Shown one piece after another: positions 54,716 to 64,000 of a stretch of DNA of 64,000 nucleotides (position 1 is the first letter of the stretch; every line of letters begins with the position of its first letter). Below the pieces are notes generated by a model, which did not search any database, was not told where the DNA came from, and saw only the letters and a list, made by a program, of their open reading frames with translations. This stretch comes from Myxocyprinus asiaticus (taxonomy: Eukaryota; Chordata; Actinopteri; Cypriniformes; Catostomidae), in the NCBI RefSeq assembly GCF_019703515.2, contig NC_059382.1:14115001-14179000 (forward strand). Reading direction: 5' to 3'. The translations under genes and the position numbers were made by a program.

Positions 54716-57700
54716 CTAATTTGCAGGTTCATAATTTTATTCTGGGGATCTACTAGAATAGGTTTACATGCTTTAATGTTCAAAAACACATTCTTTTTCT
54801 CATACTGTACATTTCTTTTCCCCACTCTTCATACTCTGGCCGAAACGCTCTGATTTACCTCCTGTCTCTTTAAAGCCCCCCTTTCTGAATAGTCCAGTCT
54901 GCTCTGATTGGTCAGCTGGCCTAGTCTGTTGTGATAGGTCAGTAGAGCGTGTGTCGGAAATGTAACGCCCCTTACCATAACCGAGTTTCAGCTCCCGAGT
55001 CTTCCTGAGCAGCTGTAAACACTGTAACTATGGTAACAGTGGTGTCAGTTTTTGCCGTACTAGTTCGAGCCCGATAATGATTGAAATAATGAACGCAAGC
55101 ACGACTTGAGCAGGATGTTTCACAGTGGTAAGTTTTAATTTTGTAGCTTTCTTACAACTACACTGTTGATTATTGTGAACCTAACAAATCTTCAAGTAAA
55201 AGACACATAGTGTATCTGAATTAGTCATCTTTTGCTGGAATGGGTATAGCCAAACTTTTTCCCCCTGAGATATGAATGGAGAACAGAGGCTTACTTCCAG
55301 TAAGTGACCAAGTTATCAAAAAATAACAAGCATGAATAAAAAATAAACACATTTAAAATTTGATGAAAAAATTAAAATTAAAAATTAAAGTCATCAGAAT
55401 TGCAAATAAAATCATGTTTTCCTTGGTTATATTACTGTTTTTTTGTGCTCTCTGACAATTTTGCTCATATTTTCATTTTTTTGTATGCTTATGCTGCATT
55501 TTTCTTTGCTTTTGTTTCCAAGTTCTGCGCTTGGTTTTCCAAAACTTGTGAGTAGATTTTCATGTAAATCAGGGGTCGTTTTACGTCCTTATTGGCCCAC
55601 TAGTTCTTGATCGACAGCTCCTCCTCTAGCCAATCATTCAAAGAGGGGAGGTGACGTCACTCCAGTACAACTCCGACGACTACTGCTCAATATTACATTA
55701 TTTGTGGTTGATAGATATGCTGCTTTTGTCTGTTTTGAGTATTTTCTGCCAGCTCTAGGAAACAATGTGTTGTCCGAGTAGGTCATTATCATAGTCCGTA
55801 AGCACATGTATCGAGTTAGCTGAATTTAGTTAGCAGAGTTTTAGTTTAGGCATTATTTAAGACTTCCTTGTTTGTTGGTAATTGGCTGCATATAAAAATT
55901 TTTTAAAAAAAAAACAAGGCTGGGTTGGGTTGGTATGGATGTTTGATGCATGTTTTTACTAGATGTACCAATGTAGTCGCGAGTTCAGAACCCAACTTGA
56001 TCTGCTTTTCCATTAAATAAAATCCAGATCCCAACACCAAGGCCTATTACAATACTGATGAATATAGAAATGCTTACATATAATTCTTTTATTATTATAT
56101 CAAAAATCTAAAAGGCTTTAAATGTTACTGAAGTTGTATACTCTATGTTATGGAAATGTTTTGGATATGTATGCTCCAATGTTGCCTATATCTTTAGAGA
56201 CGGCCCCTAAATTTGTGAATAAAGAACGTCCAACGTCAAGCCAACTTTACTGCATTATTTATTGACGTGGGGACACTTGGTCACTTGTTTCTGATTTCGC
56301 TGCACTATCGTGGAAAAAGAAACTACATGTAGCCGTGCCAATGGTGCCAACGTAGGATCAGTACATAACGGCACATTCTGCAACATGGAAAAGAGGATAA
56401 AATTGGGTTCTAAACCCGCGACTACATTGGTACAGCTAGTAAAAACATGCATCAAACATCCATACCAACCCAGCCTTGTTTTTTTTTTTTAGATATGCAG
56501 CCAATAACCTACAAAAAAGGAAGTCTTAAATAATGCCTAAACTAAAACTCTGCTAACTAAATTCAGCTAACTCGATACATGTGCTTAACGGACTATGATA
56601 ATGGCCTACTCGGACAACACATTGTTTCCTAGAGCTGGCAGAAAATACTCAAAACAGACTCAAGCAGCGTATCTATCAACCACAAATAATACAATATTGA
56701 GCAGCAGCTGTCGGAGTTGCATTGGAGTGACATCACTTCCCCTCTTCGAATGATTGGCTAGAGGAGGAGCTGTCGATCAAGAACTAGTGGACCAATAGGG
56801 ATGCAAAACGGCCCCTGATTTACATGAAACTCTTCTCGCAAGTTTTGGAAAGCCAAGCGCAGAACTTGGAAACAAAAGCAAAGAAAAACATGGCACAAGC
56901 GTACAAAAAAATGAAAGTATGAGCAAAATTGTCAGAGAGCACAAAAAACAGTAATATAACCAAGGAAAACATGATTTTGTTTGCAATTCTGATGACTTTG
57001 CTTAAATTTTTCCATTGTTGTTTTTTTTTTTTTTTTTTTTTTTTTGCAGCAGCAGCAGCAGCATATTTTAAATGTGTTTATATATTTTTGATTCATGCTT
57101 GTTATTTTTTATCAGTGTGAATTATTTTGATCTGTGCTCATTATTTTGATCTATGCTTTTTATTTATTTTTGCACTTATTATTTTTTTATTTGTGCTTAT
57201 TATTTTTTGATTCACGTTTATTATTTTTATTCACAATCCAGATTGTCCCAACAAAGTGGGAACTGCACCATCTTTCAGGGTTAACCGACTTGAAAATCCG
57301 GCATTGGTTGTGGTTGTACTGCTGAGGAATAGTGGTAAAATTTATTTTAACCACTGATACTTCAGTTCGTCTGCCTTTAGAAGTCCAAATAAAGAGGTTT
57401 TGCTTTCGCAGTGAAGAAAACAGCGTCTTCTCGACATGGCGACAACACTAACCCAACTCATCCTGGCCTCGGCTAAAACTACGTTTGTTTGAGGGCGGGC
57501 CAATATAGCCCTTTGGTGGGCATTATGCAAATGAGTTATATAGTGATGTAGATACTTTACGGAAGAAATGGCTGGACTACAATCCAGCCGTTTCTTATAG
57601 TTCTTGAGCAGTGTTGTCTGTGGGAGAGAATAACTCCCTTTTGCATGGACATTGTGCTTTGTAACTTTGCATAACGTTTACATGCACAAGAGCTATGTTA

Positions 57701-57746
57701 CACACTAAAGGAAAGGTAAAATCCCAAAAAGCATAATAGGGCCTCT
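54701..57746. mobile_element. TTAA-targeting DNA transposon (Kolobok- or piggyBac-like), 3046 bp, inserted in the LINE
   Basis: Flanked by TTAA at 54697-54700 and 57747-57750. The 17-bp ends are AGAGCCCATATTATGCT and, inverted, AGAGGCCCTATTATGCT (2 mismatches). Subterminal parts carry CTCTGATTGGTCAGCTGG and ATTATGCAAATGAG. No transposase frame is recognisable, so it seems nonautonomous. A long inverted repeat (55312-57108) fills its middle. TTAA plus AGAGxCCC ends suggests Kolobok, but I cannot exclude piggyBac-type. Confidence 0.85.
55312..57108. repeat. giant inverted repeat, arms about 680-700 bp
   Basis: Left arm about 55312-56010, right arm about 56392-57108, spacer about 380 bp. Paired blocks include AACAAGCATGAAT with ATTCATGCTTGTT, GTCATCAGAATTGC with GCAATTCTGATGAC, TTCCAAGTTCTGCGCTTGG with CCAAGCGCAGAACTTGG, CTAGCCAATCATTC with GAATGATTGGCTAG, CAATGTGTTGTCCGAGTAG with CTACTCGGACAACACATTG, and CCAATGTAGTCGCG with CGCGACTACATTGG. 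The right arm also has a T-run and GCA repeats (57020-57062) absent from the left. Confidence 0.92.
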
Positions 57747-57750
57747 TTAA

Positions 57751-58321
57751 TGCATCATTAAGGCCAAATCCCGAAGTACAAAATAAATCTACCTTGCTTG
57801 ATTTAATTATAATGAATACATCTTATAAATACACTTCAATTGGCATATTTTGCAATGACGTTAGCGATCATTGTGCAGTTGCTTGTGTTAGGAATACAAC
57901 ATTTCCCAAGGTAAAACCCCGTTTCATATTTAAAAGATATTTTAAAAGTTTTGAAGAGCAGGCTTTTCTGCACAATTTGTGCTACAGTAATCTTAGTATA
58001 GTTACTCTGATTCCGGATGTTAAAATGGCATGGGAATATTTTCATTCAATCTTTTTGTCTATCTCTAAAAAACGTGTTCTCATTAAGAAGTTTAGAATCA
58101 GTGGTAGGGACAATCCCTGGTGGTCTGACAGTCTTTCAGAGCTAATTTGTTTAAGAAATAAATCATGGGCCCAAGCTAGATTTACAAATTCCTCTGCTGA
58201 TTGGACTACGTTTAGAACCGTAAGGAACATGTGTACCATAATGATCAGAAATTCCAAATCAGAGTTTTATCTTAAGTCAGTTACAGAGAACCTAAATAAC
58301 CACTCAAAATTCTGGAAATGA
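57751..58321 (+). pseudogene. L2-like LINE ORF2, endonuclease end and linker
   Basis: Resumes in frame after the TTAA: NASLRPNPEVQNKSTLLDLI, then IGIFCNDVSDHCAVACVRNT (SDHC, the catalytic His of the endonuclease), KPRFIFKRYFKSFEEQAFLH, FRISGRDNPWWSDSLSELIC and EFYLKSVTENLNNHSKFWK, where a stop (TGA at 58319-58321) interrupts. Confidence 0.88.
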
Positions 58322-60040
58322 ATTAAAACTTTGTCAGGTACACATGTTGCTTCAAGCCTGCCTGAATGTGTTCTGGTTGGTTCAGAGGAAATAAAGGACA
58401 AGGCCCCTATGGTCAGTCAGTTTAACAAAAACTTCATCCATGCTGGGTCTGTATTTGATAGCACAAATGCAAATACCTCAGTCCCTTGTTCTATCACCAC
58501 GGAAATTGATGGAAATCGGGATTTGTTTGATTTTAACCCATTTCAGTTGCTCAAGTTTATAAAGCTCTGAAAGACATTGACCACAAAAAGTCTGTAGGTA
58601 CAGACAATCTGGATCCTTATCTTTTAAAGGTGGTGGCAGATATTATTGCTGAGCCTATTATTTATATTTTTAATTTGAGTCTTTTGACAAATTCGATACC
58701 TAAAATGTGGAAAGCCCCTTCCTTAAAGGTGGAGACCACTCAGAGTTGAACAACTACTGTCCGATTTCCAAACTTTCAGTCCTGGCTAAGATCTTTGAAT
58801 CACAGATAAATTTGCAATTAAAACAGTTTTTACATGATAATAATATTTTAAGTGATTTTCAATCTGGCTCTAGAACTGGTCACAGTACCATTACTGCTGC
58901 AATGGTTGTGACAAATGATCTCATTGGTGCCTTTGACAGAAAACAGCATTGCACTGCCTTATTTGTGGATCTATCTAAGGTGTTTGATTCAGTGGACCAG
59001 GAATTGTAATGAACAAACTTAGGAATGCTGGTCTTGGTCCTAAGTATATTAAATGGTTCAGAAATTATTTTGTAGATCGAACTCAGTGTGTCTATGCAGA
59101 GGGCCATAAATCTGTTTTTCTTGAGATAACTAAAGGTGTCCTTCTGTGTTCCATTTTGGGACCTATTTTGTTTTCCATTTTTATAAATGAATTGGGTAAC
59201 GACATTCAAGCAAAATTACACGTGTATACAGATGACACTGTCATTTTTACATATGCTCCCTCCATAGTACAGAGAGTGCAAGAGCTTCAGACTGCATTTC
59301 AATCATTACAAAATGCTCTGCTGAGTTTAGAATTGGTTTTGAATGGTTAGAAAACAAAGTTTATGGTCTTCTCAAAAGCTCATTTACAGCTGCTTGATGA
59401 TGTTAGCACTCTCACGTCCAATGGTAAATCCATTGAAAGGATGTGCTCGTACAAATATTTGGGTATATGGATAGACGACAAGCTTTTATTTAATGTACAT
59501 ATTGCTAATCTAGTTAGGAAACTCATAGTAAAGATTGACTTTTATTTTATAAATAAATCTTGCTTTACTTTTAATGCCAAGAAAAAACTTGTGGAAGCTA
59601 CGTTTCTGCCTGTGATTGATTACAGTGATATATTGTATATGCATGCAGCCTCCTCGATTTTACGGAGCCTTGATTCAGTGTACCATGCATCTCTACGTTT
59701 CATTACAAATGCAAAGTTTCTTACTCACCATTGTATTCTTTATGATTTAGTGGGTCGGACATCATTGACCACTCGCAGACAACTGCATTGGTATATTTTT
59801 ATCTATAAAGATATATTAGGTAAACTTCCAGCCTACCTCTGTACCCTTCTCTGTCTCAGATTTGGTAGTTACCAACTGCGCTCTTCCAAGTGGTTGCTTT
59901 TTAATGTACCACGGGTTGTGACAGATCTGGGGAAAACGGCATTTTCCTACTATGCTCTTTGGACATGGAATAATCTACAGAAATATCTCAAATTAAACTT
60001 ATTTACTGTATATCCATTGATGAATTTAAGAGCAACATAA
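58322..60040 (+). pseudogene. L2-like LINE reverse transcriptase and C-terminal part, broken
   Basis: Frames 58331-58570, 58707-59009, 59009-59350 and 59363-60040 give in order: SLPECVLVGSEEIKDKAPMV, TEIDGNRDLFDFNPF, LKGGDHSELNNYCPISKLSV, LAKIFESQINLQLKQFLHDN, TALFVDLSKVFDSVDQEL (RT motif A, FVDLSKxFDSVD), KGVLLCSILGPILFSIFINE (motif B, usually PQGSILGP), LHVYTDDTVIFTYAP (motif C, normally YADD), YKYLGIWIDDKLLFNVHIAN and the tail RRQLHWYIFIYKDILGKLPA, FSYYALWTWNNLQKYLKLN. At least four frame changes or stops. Motif C reads YTDD. Confidence 0.88.
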
Positions 60041-60220
60041 AGAATATGGTGAAGGAGGCATATGATTGTTTTTCATGAGTGACCACTGTGTTTAAATAGC
60101 TGTTCGTGTTTATATGTTACATTTTAATATGTTGTGAGTTTGTATGGCTGCTACCTTGGCTAGGTCTTTCTTGTAAAAGAGAGTTTTGATCTCAATGGGA
60201 CTTTCTGGTACAATAAAAAA

Positions 60221-60747
60221 AATCAAACCTGAGTTTTGCAACACTGGAATTTTGCGATACCTGCTTTCCAGCACTCTCTCGTGTTAGAGATGTGAAAACA
60301 TACGTTGGGCAAGAGAGCTCCCGGTTTTGTACATCAGTTGATAAGTCTATGGGTAAATATCACATTTTTCACAAAATGCTGATAAATTGCATTAAATATG
60401 TGTTCACAAGAGTCATATGTTAAAATTGAGTGTTTGCTATGGATCATTTTTGAAGGATACATATGGATTGCATGTGTGGAGTTTGACCACTTTTTGGTGC
60501 ACATGCAAGGACTGGGTATGTAAATTTAGTATTAATCATATCTCACTTTAATGGTTTATAGCCCAGAGTGTTTTCCAATTAAATGAATATGTGTAATGAG
60601 AATTCTGTTGATTTAAGCATGTGTTAAATGCATAAAATACTGTGAATTTCTTTTGACATTAGCCTCTACTGTATTTCGTTGAGCCATATTTCATTTTTGT
60701 ATTTCATTTCCATTTTTTTGTTTTTGTTTTTTACGGCCCCATCGACG

Positions 60748-60778
<31 letters not shown>

Positions 60779-62159
60779 GCCATCAGAATAAAACCCCAAA
60801 AATATATTTTTGGATCATGTGTTGTTTCTTTTCAACCCACTGGCTATATAAATATTACTTTTATAAAAGAGTAGCTTGGCTGTAGTTTAATTAATTTAAA
60901 TTATACATTTTCAACTGTTTGTCTCATTGTGCTTCCATAAACTGTGATCCATCTGTTCTCAGTTTAAATATGGGCTTCATATCTAGTACATTTATATCTG
61001 TCCTTTTGTCCTTCCCATGAACATTTGCCCTCATGTTAATAAACCTTTTTTGACCCCAGTGTCCGGTGCCTGCCATGGAGTTTTGCCAGGCCTGGCTGTG
61101 CTCTCCTTGATCCGAACTCCCTCTAATGAGTGAAGAAATTAATAATCAGTCAGCTTAATTTTAGATTCAGCCTTTTTTTCTGGATTCCTCTCTCTCTCTC
61201 TGTATGTCTTTCTGTTCCTCTCTTGCCCTCTCTTTGCATCTCTCTCCAGCTCTTTCATTAAGGACTAGAGGAAAGCCACATCTCTCAGCACCTCCTGATA
61301 GGAAAGCAGCTGGCTCCTCTCTTCAAATACTAACTGTATTTGTTATTGCGAAGTTGTAGTGGTAAGACGGGATCCCATCAGATCAGGAAGGGGGCTAAAA
61401 GCAGAGAGAGTTTGTTAAGGCCGCATCGGGAAGTGTTGTGTTTACATTCATTATCTAGCGTGACCCAAAAGGGCGAACCACAGAGACAACTGTCACAAAA
61501 CATAAAGCTGTTAATAGCCCAGATACAATCCATCTAGCGGGATCTGAACCTATGTCGTTATTCTTAGCTAACCAAAGTTATGCTGTTGCACTAAAGAATG
61601 CAAGTCATTTCATAATTTGTTATGTAATAGTTAGCGATAATCAGACAGGATATCAAATCAGAGAATCAGACAGGCTATACTTACTTCACTTACTTTTGTG
61701 ACAATATATAGCCATGTTGAAATAATCGGGTGCCTGATAACAGAGCCCAATTGGCAGATTAACAGAAGTGATCAATATACAGTGTCATTTCCGAAATCTA
61801 TAGAATTTTAGTGAATTTTGATTAAATTCTGTAAAAATGTAAGTTAAGATGTATAAAAGAAGTGTATAATATTTTTCTTAAAAATAAAATAATTAAATAC
61901 CTACTATACCTAAACTATAAGTAAGCCATTCTTAGACTGATTTCCCTAAAAAGTGAAAACGTTCTGGCAAACAAAACATTGCTCTGTTTTTTTGAGTATC
62001 TTGACCAGCCCAACATAGCAACATTGCTCATCCAATGGTGTGAGTTTGGGGTGGGACTACCTGTTTGACTAATGGTAGATGAAGGTGGGTAGATGGTGTT
62101 CAGGAATCCTGTTTGAATATAATCATTTGGTGTCACTATGACACACTTCACATTTAAAT
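60221..62159. other. noncoding, no gene seen
   Basis: AT-rich with a T-run of about 26 bases at 60749-60774. The part 61040-61520 is richer in sequence complexity (GAAGAAATTAATAATCAGTC, CTCTCTCTC tract, AAAGCAGCTGGCTCCTCTC) and could be regulatory, but nothing shows this directly. Confidence 0.4.
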
Positions 62160-62169
62160 TAGCAATTTT

Positions 62170-62475
62170 GCATTCAAAGTGATGTCAAACGTACCGGTAT
62201 TTCGGTACCAAGTTGATACTAAAATTAAAAAGATGTAACGATAACAGTATTTCTGCAGTACCAGTGGTACCGAGCACCGACTCAATTTGGTGCCCACCTA
62301 CTGTCTGACTGACAGATGGCTGCTTCAAATGCTCACACGCTTATAAGCATGTGTTCTCTGACACTTTTTTTACACTGAAATGGACAGTTAATCAAATTAA
62401 AATTGTGATATGTCCTAGTGTGATTGTTAAACTGTAAAAGTGAATGTGTGAAGCCACTCATATGTTGAAAACACC
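62170..62475. repeat. interspersed repeat with ACCGGTATTTCGGTACC core
   Basis: GTACCGGTATTTCGGTACCA and GGTACCGAGCACCGACTC are near-palindromic modules typical of fish hAT-like repeats. The distal part (62385-62475) repeats the segment at 19895-20040. Confidence 0.55.
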
Positions 62476-62589
62476 ATATTTTATAAGCATTGAAAGCTGT
62501 GCTTATTATAGTAGGTGATTTAATGTTATGCGCGCACCACCTGTAGACTACAGTATATATAGTTCTTAAACTAAAGTTCGGGAGGAGCT

Positions 62590-62870
62590 TTCTCATCTAA
62601 TCTGCCAATCAACCTGCAGGCTGCAGAGTATATAAGCCGCCGCTTACCTCACTCTAGCGTCAGTCTTTTCCGGCATCCCGCCACCTCCCCATCGCCATCC
62701 TCAATCTTCTAAGTGTTCCTGCCCTATAACTTCCTCCATATAGTAAGTAGTCCCTTAGGGGGGTTAAATTAGAGCCCGAGTCAAGCCTCATCCTCTGGCC
62801 CCTTCTTCGTGGACAGCAAGCCATATATGTTTACCCTTCATCATTCAAAGATTATATGGGTAAGTGAACT
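62590..62870 (+). promoter_or_regulatory. TATA-containing leader-like segment
   Basis: CAATCAACC, then GAGTATATAAGCCGCCGC (TATATAA near 62630), a C-rich leader (CGGCATCCCGCCACCTCCCC) and ATATGGGTAAGTG (donor-like, 62856-62868) in order, as in a polymerase II promoter with a spliced leader. No coding frame follows. It may be a retroelement promoter fragment. Confidence 0.35.
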
Positions 62871-62973
62871 CGTGAATTATTTATATAATTAAATCGGAGC
62901 ATTTTGCACTTCAATAATCACACTGGGTCATATAACCAAAGTCTTATCCAGAGCTGTGAAATTACCATCAAAT

Positions 62974-63948
62974 GGGGCTTTTCCATTGCACGGTACAGCT
63001 CGACTCGACTCGACTCTGTTCACTTTTTGGGGGTTTTCCACTGTGGATAATACCTGGTACCTGATCATTTTTTTAGTACCACCTCGGTCGAGGTTCCAAG
63101 CGAGCCGAGCCGATACTAAATGTGACATCAAAACCCTGCAGATCACTGATTGGTCAGAGAGAATTGTCACTACCAGTGTCACTGGATTTGCGACACGGGA
63201 CATCAACCCGCTAGTTAGCAACAACAACATCATTTGTTCACGCGACTTTCGAATTGTAAAAAGAAATGGCTGTGCGCAAAACCACGCCGTCGTCAATAAA
63301 CGAGGTGCAGACTTTCCTCTCGTTAGCGATGAATGAAATGACACAAAACGAAAAAGTCTTTTAGGAAGTGTCTCAGCTGTTGGCCGCACACGACTACCAC
63401 CGGACCTACCAACAGTGTAGGGAAAAGTTAAAAAAACTTAAAAGTGACTACAGAACCATCAAGGACCACAACAGCCGGAGTGGTTCAAACAGAAGAAAGT
63501 GGAAGTGGTTCGACCAAATGGATGCTATCTATGGCAATAAACCGGCGAGCAATGGGAGGGAGAGTGCCCGGGACTCAGCGTTGTTGGAGTCCACGATGGA
63601 AGATGGTACATTTTGTTATATTAACTCTATATTCAGCTTGAAAGCTTCACTTTATTTAGTTGACCAGCTACTGAAAAGCTTGCTTCTAAAACATCCAGGC
63701 CAATTTAACTGTTACACTTGTGTAAAATCACCATGCAACAACTGCTTTTTGCAGCACAATGAGCTAGTTGCTAACAGCTAGCGGTCGTGTTATTGTTTAT
63801 GGTCAGTAATGTTTGTGTCGCGTTTAAGATGATGTCACGGCAGTAGAGGTGGTGCAACTATGACGATCAGCCAATAATCCCACCCACGTTGAGGCGGCAC
63901 TAAACTGCAGGTGTCGAGTCGAACCGTAACGTGCAGTGGAAAAGTGCC
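62974..63948 (+). mobile_element. Harbinger-like element of about 975 bp
   Basis: Left end GGGGCTTTTCCATTGCACGG followed by TACAGCTCGACTCGACTCG; right end, inverted, GGCACTTTTCCACTGCACGT followed by TACGGTTCGACTCGACACC. These are the terminal repeats of PIF/Harbinger elements in fish. The nuclease ORF is absent; only the Myb-like ORF is present. A 3-bp duplication could not be confirmed. Confidence 0.75.
63266..63610 (+). pseudogene. Harbinger Myb/SANT-like DNA-binding protein, early stop
   Basis: Such proteins help the Harbinger nuclease bind transposon ends. From ATG 63266 (MAVRKTTPSSINEVQTFLSL) the frame meets TAG at 63362-63364 in NEKVF-stop-EVSQLL, then continues in the same frame: LLAAHDYHRTYQQCREKLKK, LKSDYRTIKDHNSRSG, NRRKWKWFDQMDAIYGNKPA (Trp-rich Myb-like helix region, Q-CREKLK-x-LK-x-DYR motif). 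A donor-like GAAGATG/GTACA follows at 63606-63607, and the frame after it is intron-like. The N-terminal WSxEE part expected before NEKVF is degraded. Confidence 0.8.
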
Positions 63949-64000
63949 AAAAAACTCAGAACCAGAAAAGCCTTCATGTCAAAATGAAAGTTTGATTCAA

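Larger units (their letters stand above)
53931..60220 (+). mobile_element. L2-like LINE, interrupted by a TTAA-class transposon
   Basis: Endonuclease and reverse-transcriptase text is present on both sides of an inserted element (54701-57746). The outer element continues to a 3' tail around 60150-60215 (CTTTCTTGTAAAAGAGAG, TTTGATCTCAATGGGACTTT, ACAATAAA), the repeating tail form of L2-like LINEs. The 5' boundary is approximate. Protein text resembles fish L2-clade LINEs. Many small lesions make it inactive. Confidence 0.8.

Overview
The window looks like a cypriniform (carp- or zebrafish-like) fish chromosome. It has vertebrate GT-AG introns, AT-rich noncoding DNA, long TG, TA and ATT microsatellites, and a typical fish transposon mix: DIRS-type tyrosine-recombinase elements, Tc1/mariner, hAT and Harbinger pieces, Tx1-like L1 and L2-like LINEs, and a tRNA-derived SINE. 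The cypriniform placement rests on the repeat types and is an inference.

There is one confidently readable host gene. It runs on the + strand from 1413 to 25545 and encodes an EMAP-like (EML) microtubule-associated protein, best matching EML2. I reconstructed 22 coding exons. Every junction has AG/GT boundaries, the reading phase is kept throughout, and the chain begins with an ATG and ends with a stop (2418 nt, 805 residues). The protein has an N-terminal coiled coil, a basic Ser/Thr-rich linker, a HELP motif and WD40 repeats to the C-terminus. Its introns carry a hAT-like MITE, the 3' end of a DIRS element, a solo LTR, TTAA-end MITEs and a 2.5-kb hAT-like element.

From 26 kb to the end I see no further convincing host exon. 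In order there is: a 5'-truncated Tc1 (26.3-27.1 kb); an L1-like LINE on the - strand with a 14-bp target-site duplication, an intact ORF1 and an ORF2 that lost its reverse-transcriptase core (28.56-32.91 kb); a truncated hAT-like copy (33.05-33.62 kb); an internally deleted Tc1-like element (33.73-34.91 kb); MITEs (35-36.3 kb); a CpG-richer patch with an ATG and a splice donor (37.2-37.6 kb); a nearly complete 1580-bp Tc1 with 201-bp TIRs (39.46-41.04 kb); an unclassified repeat block bounded by direct repeats, with a 267-bp TG run and a SINE in one copy (41.4-45.8 kb); a DIRS gag-like remnant (49.1-50.0 kb); a complete hAT-type element with 8-bp TSD (52.45-53.30 kb); an L2-like LINE split by a 3046-bp TTAA-targeting transposon that itself holds a giant inverted repeat (about 54-60.2 kb); and a Harbinger-like element with a broken Myb/SANT ORF (62.97-63.95 kb).

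No CRISPR array, operon, rRNA or stand-alone tRNA gene was seen. The most informative structures are the nested insertion at 54-60 kb, where removing the inner element restores the outer LINE frame, the about 680-bp inverted-repeat arms inside it, and the unexplained 41.7-45.8 kb block.
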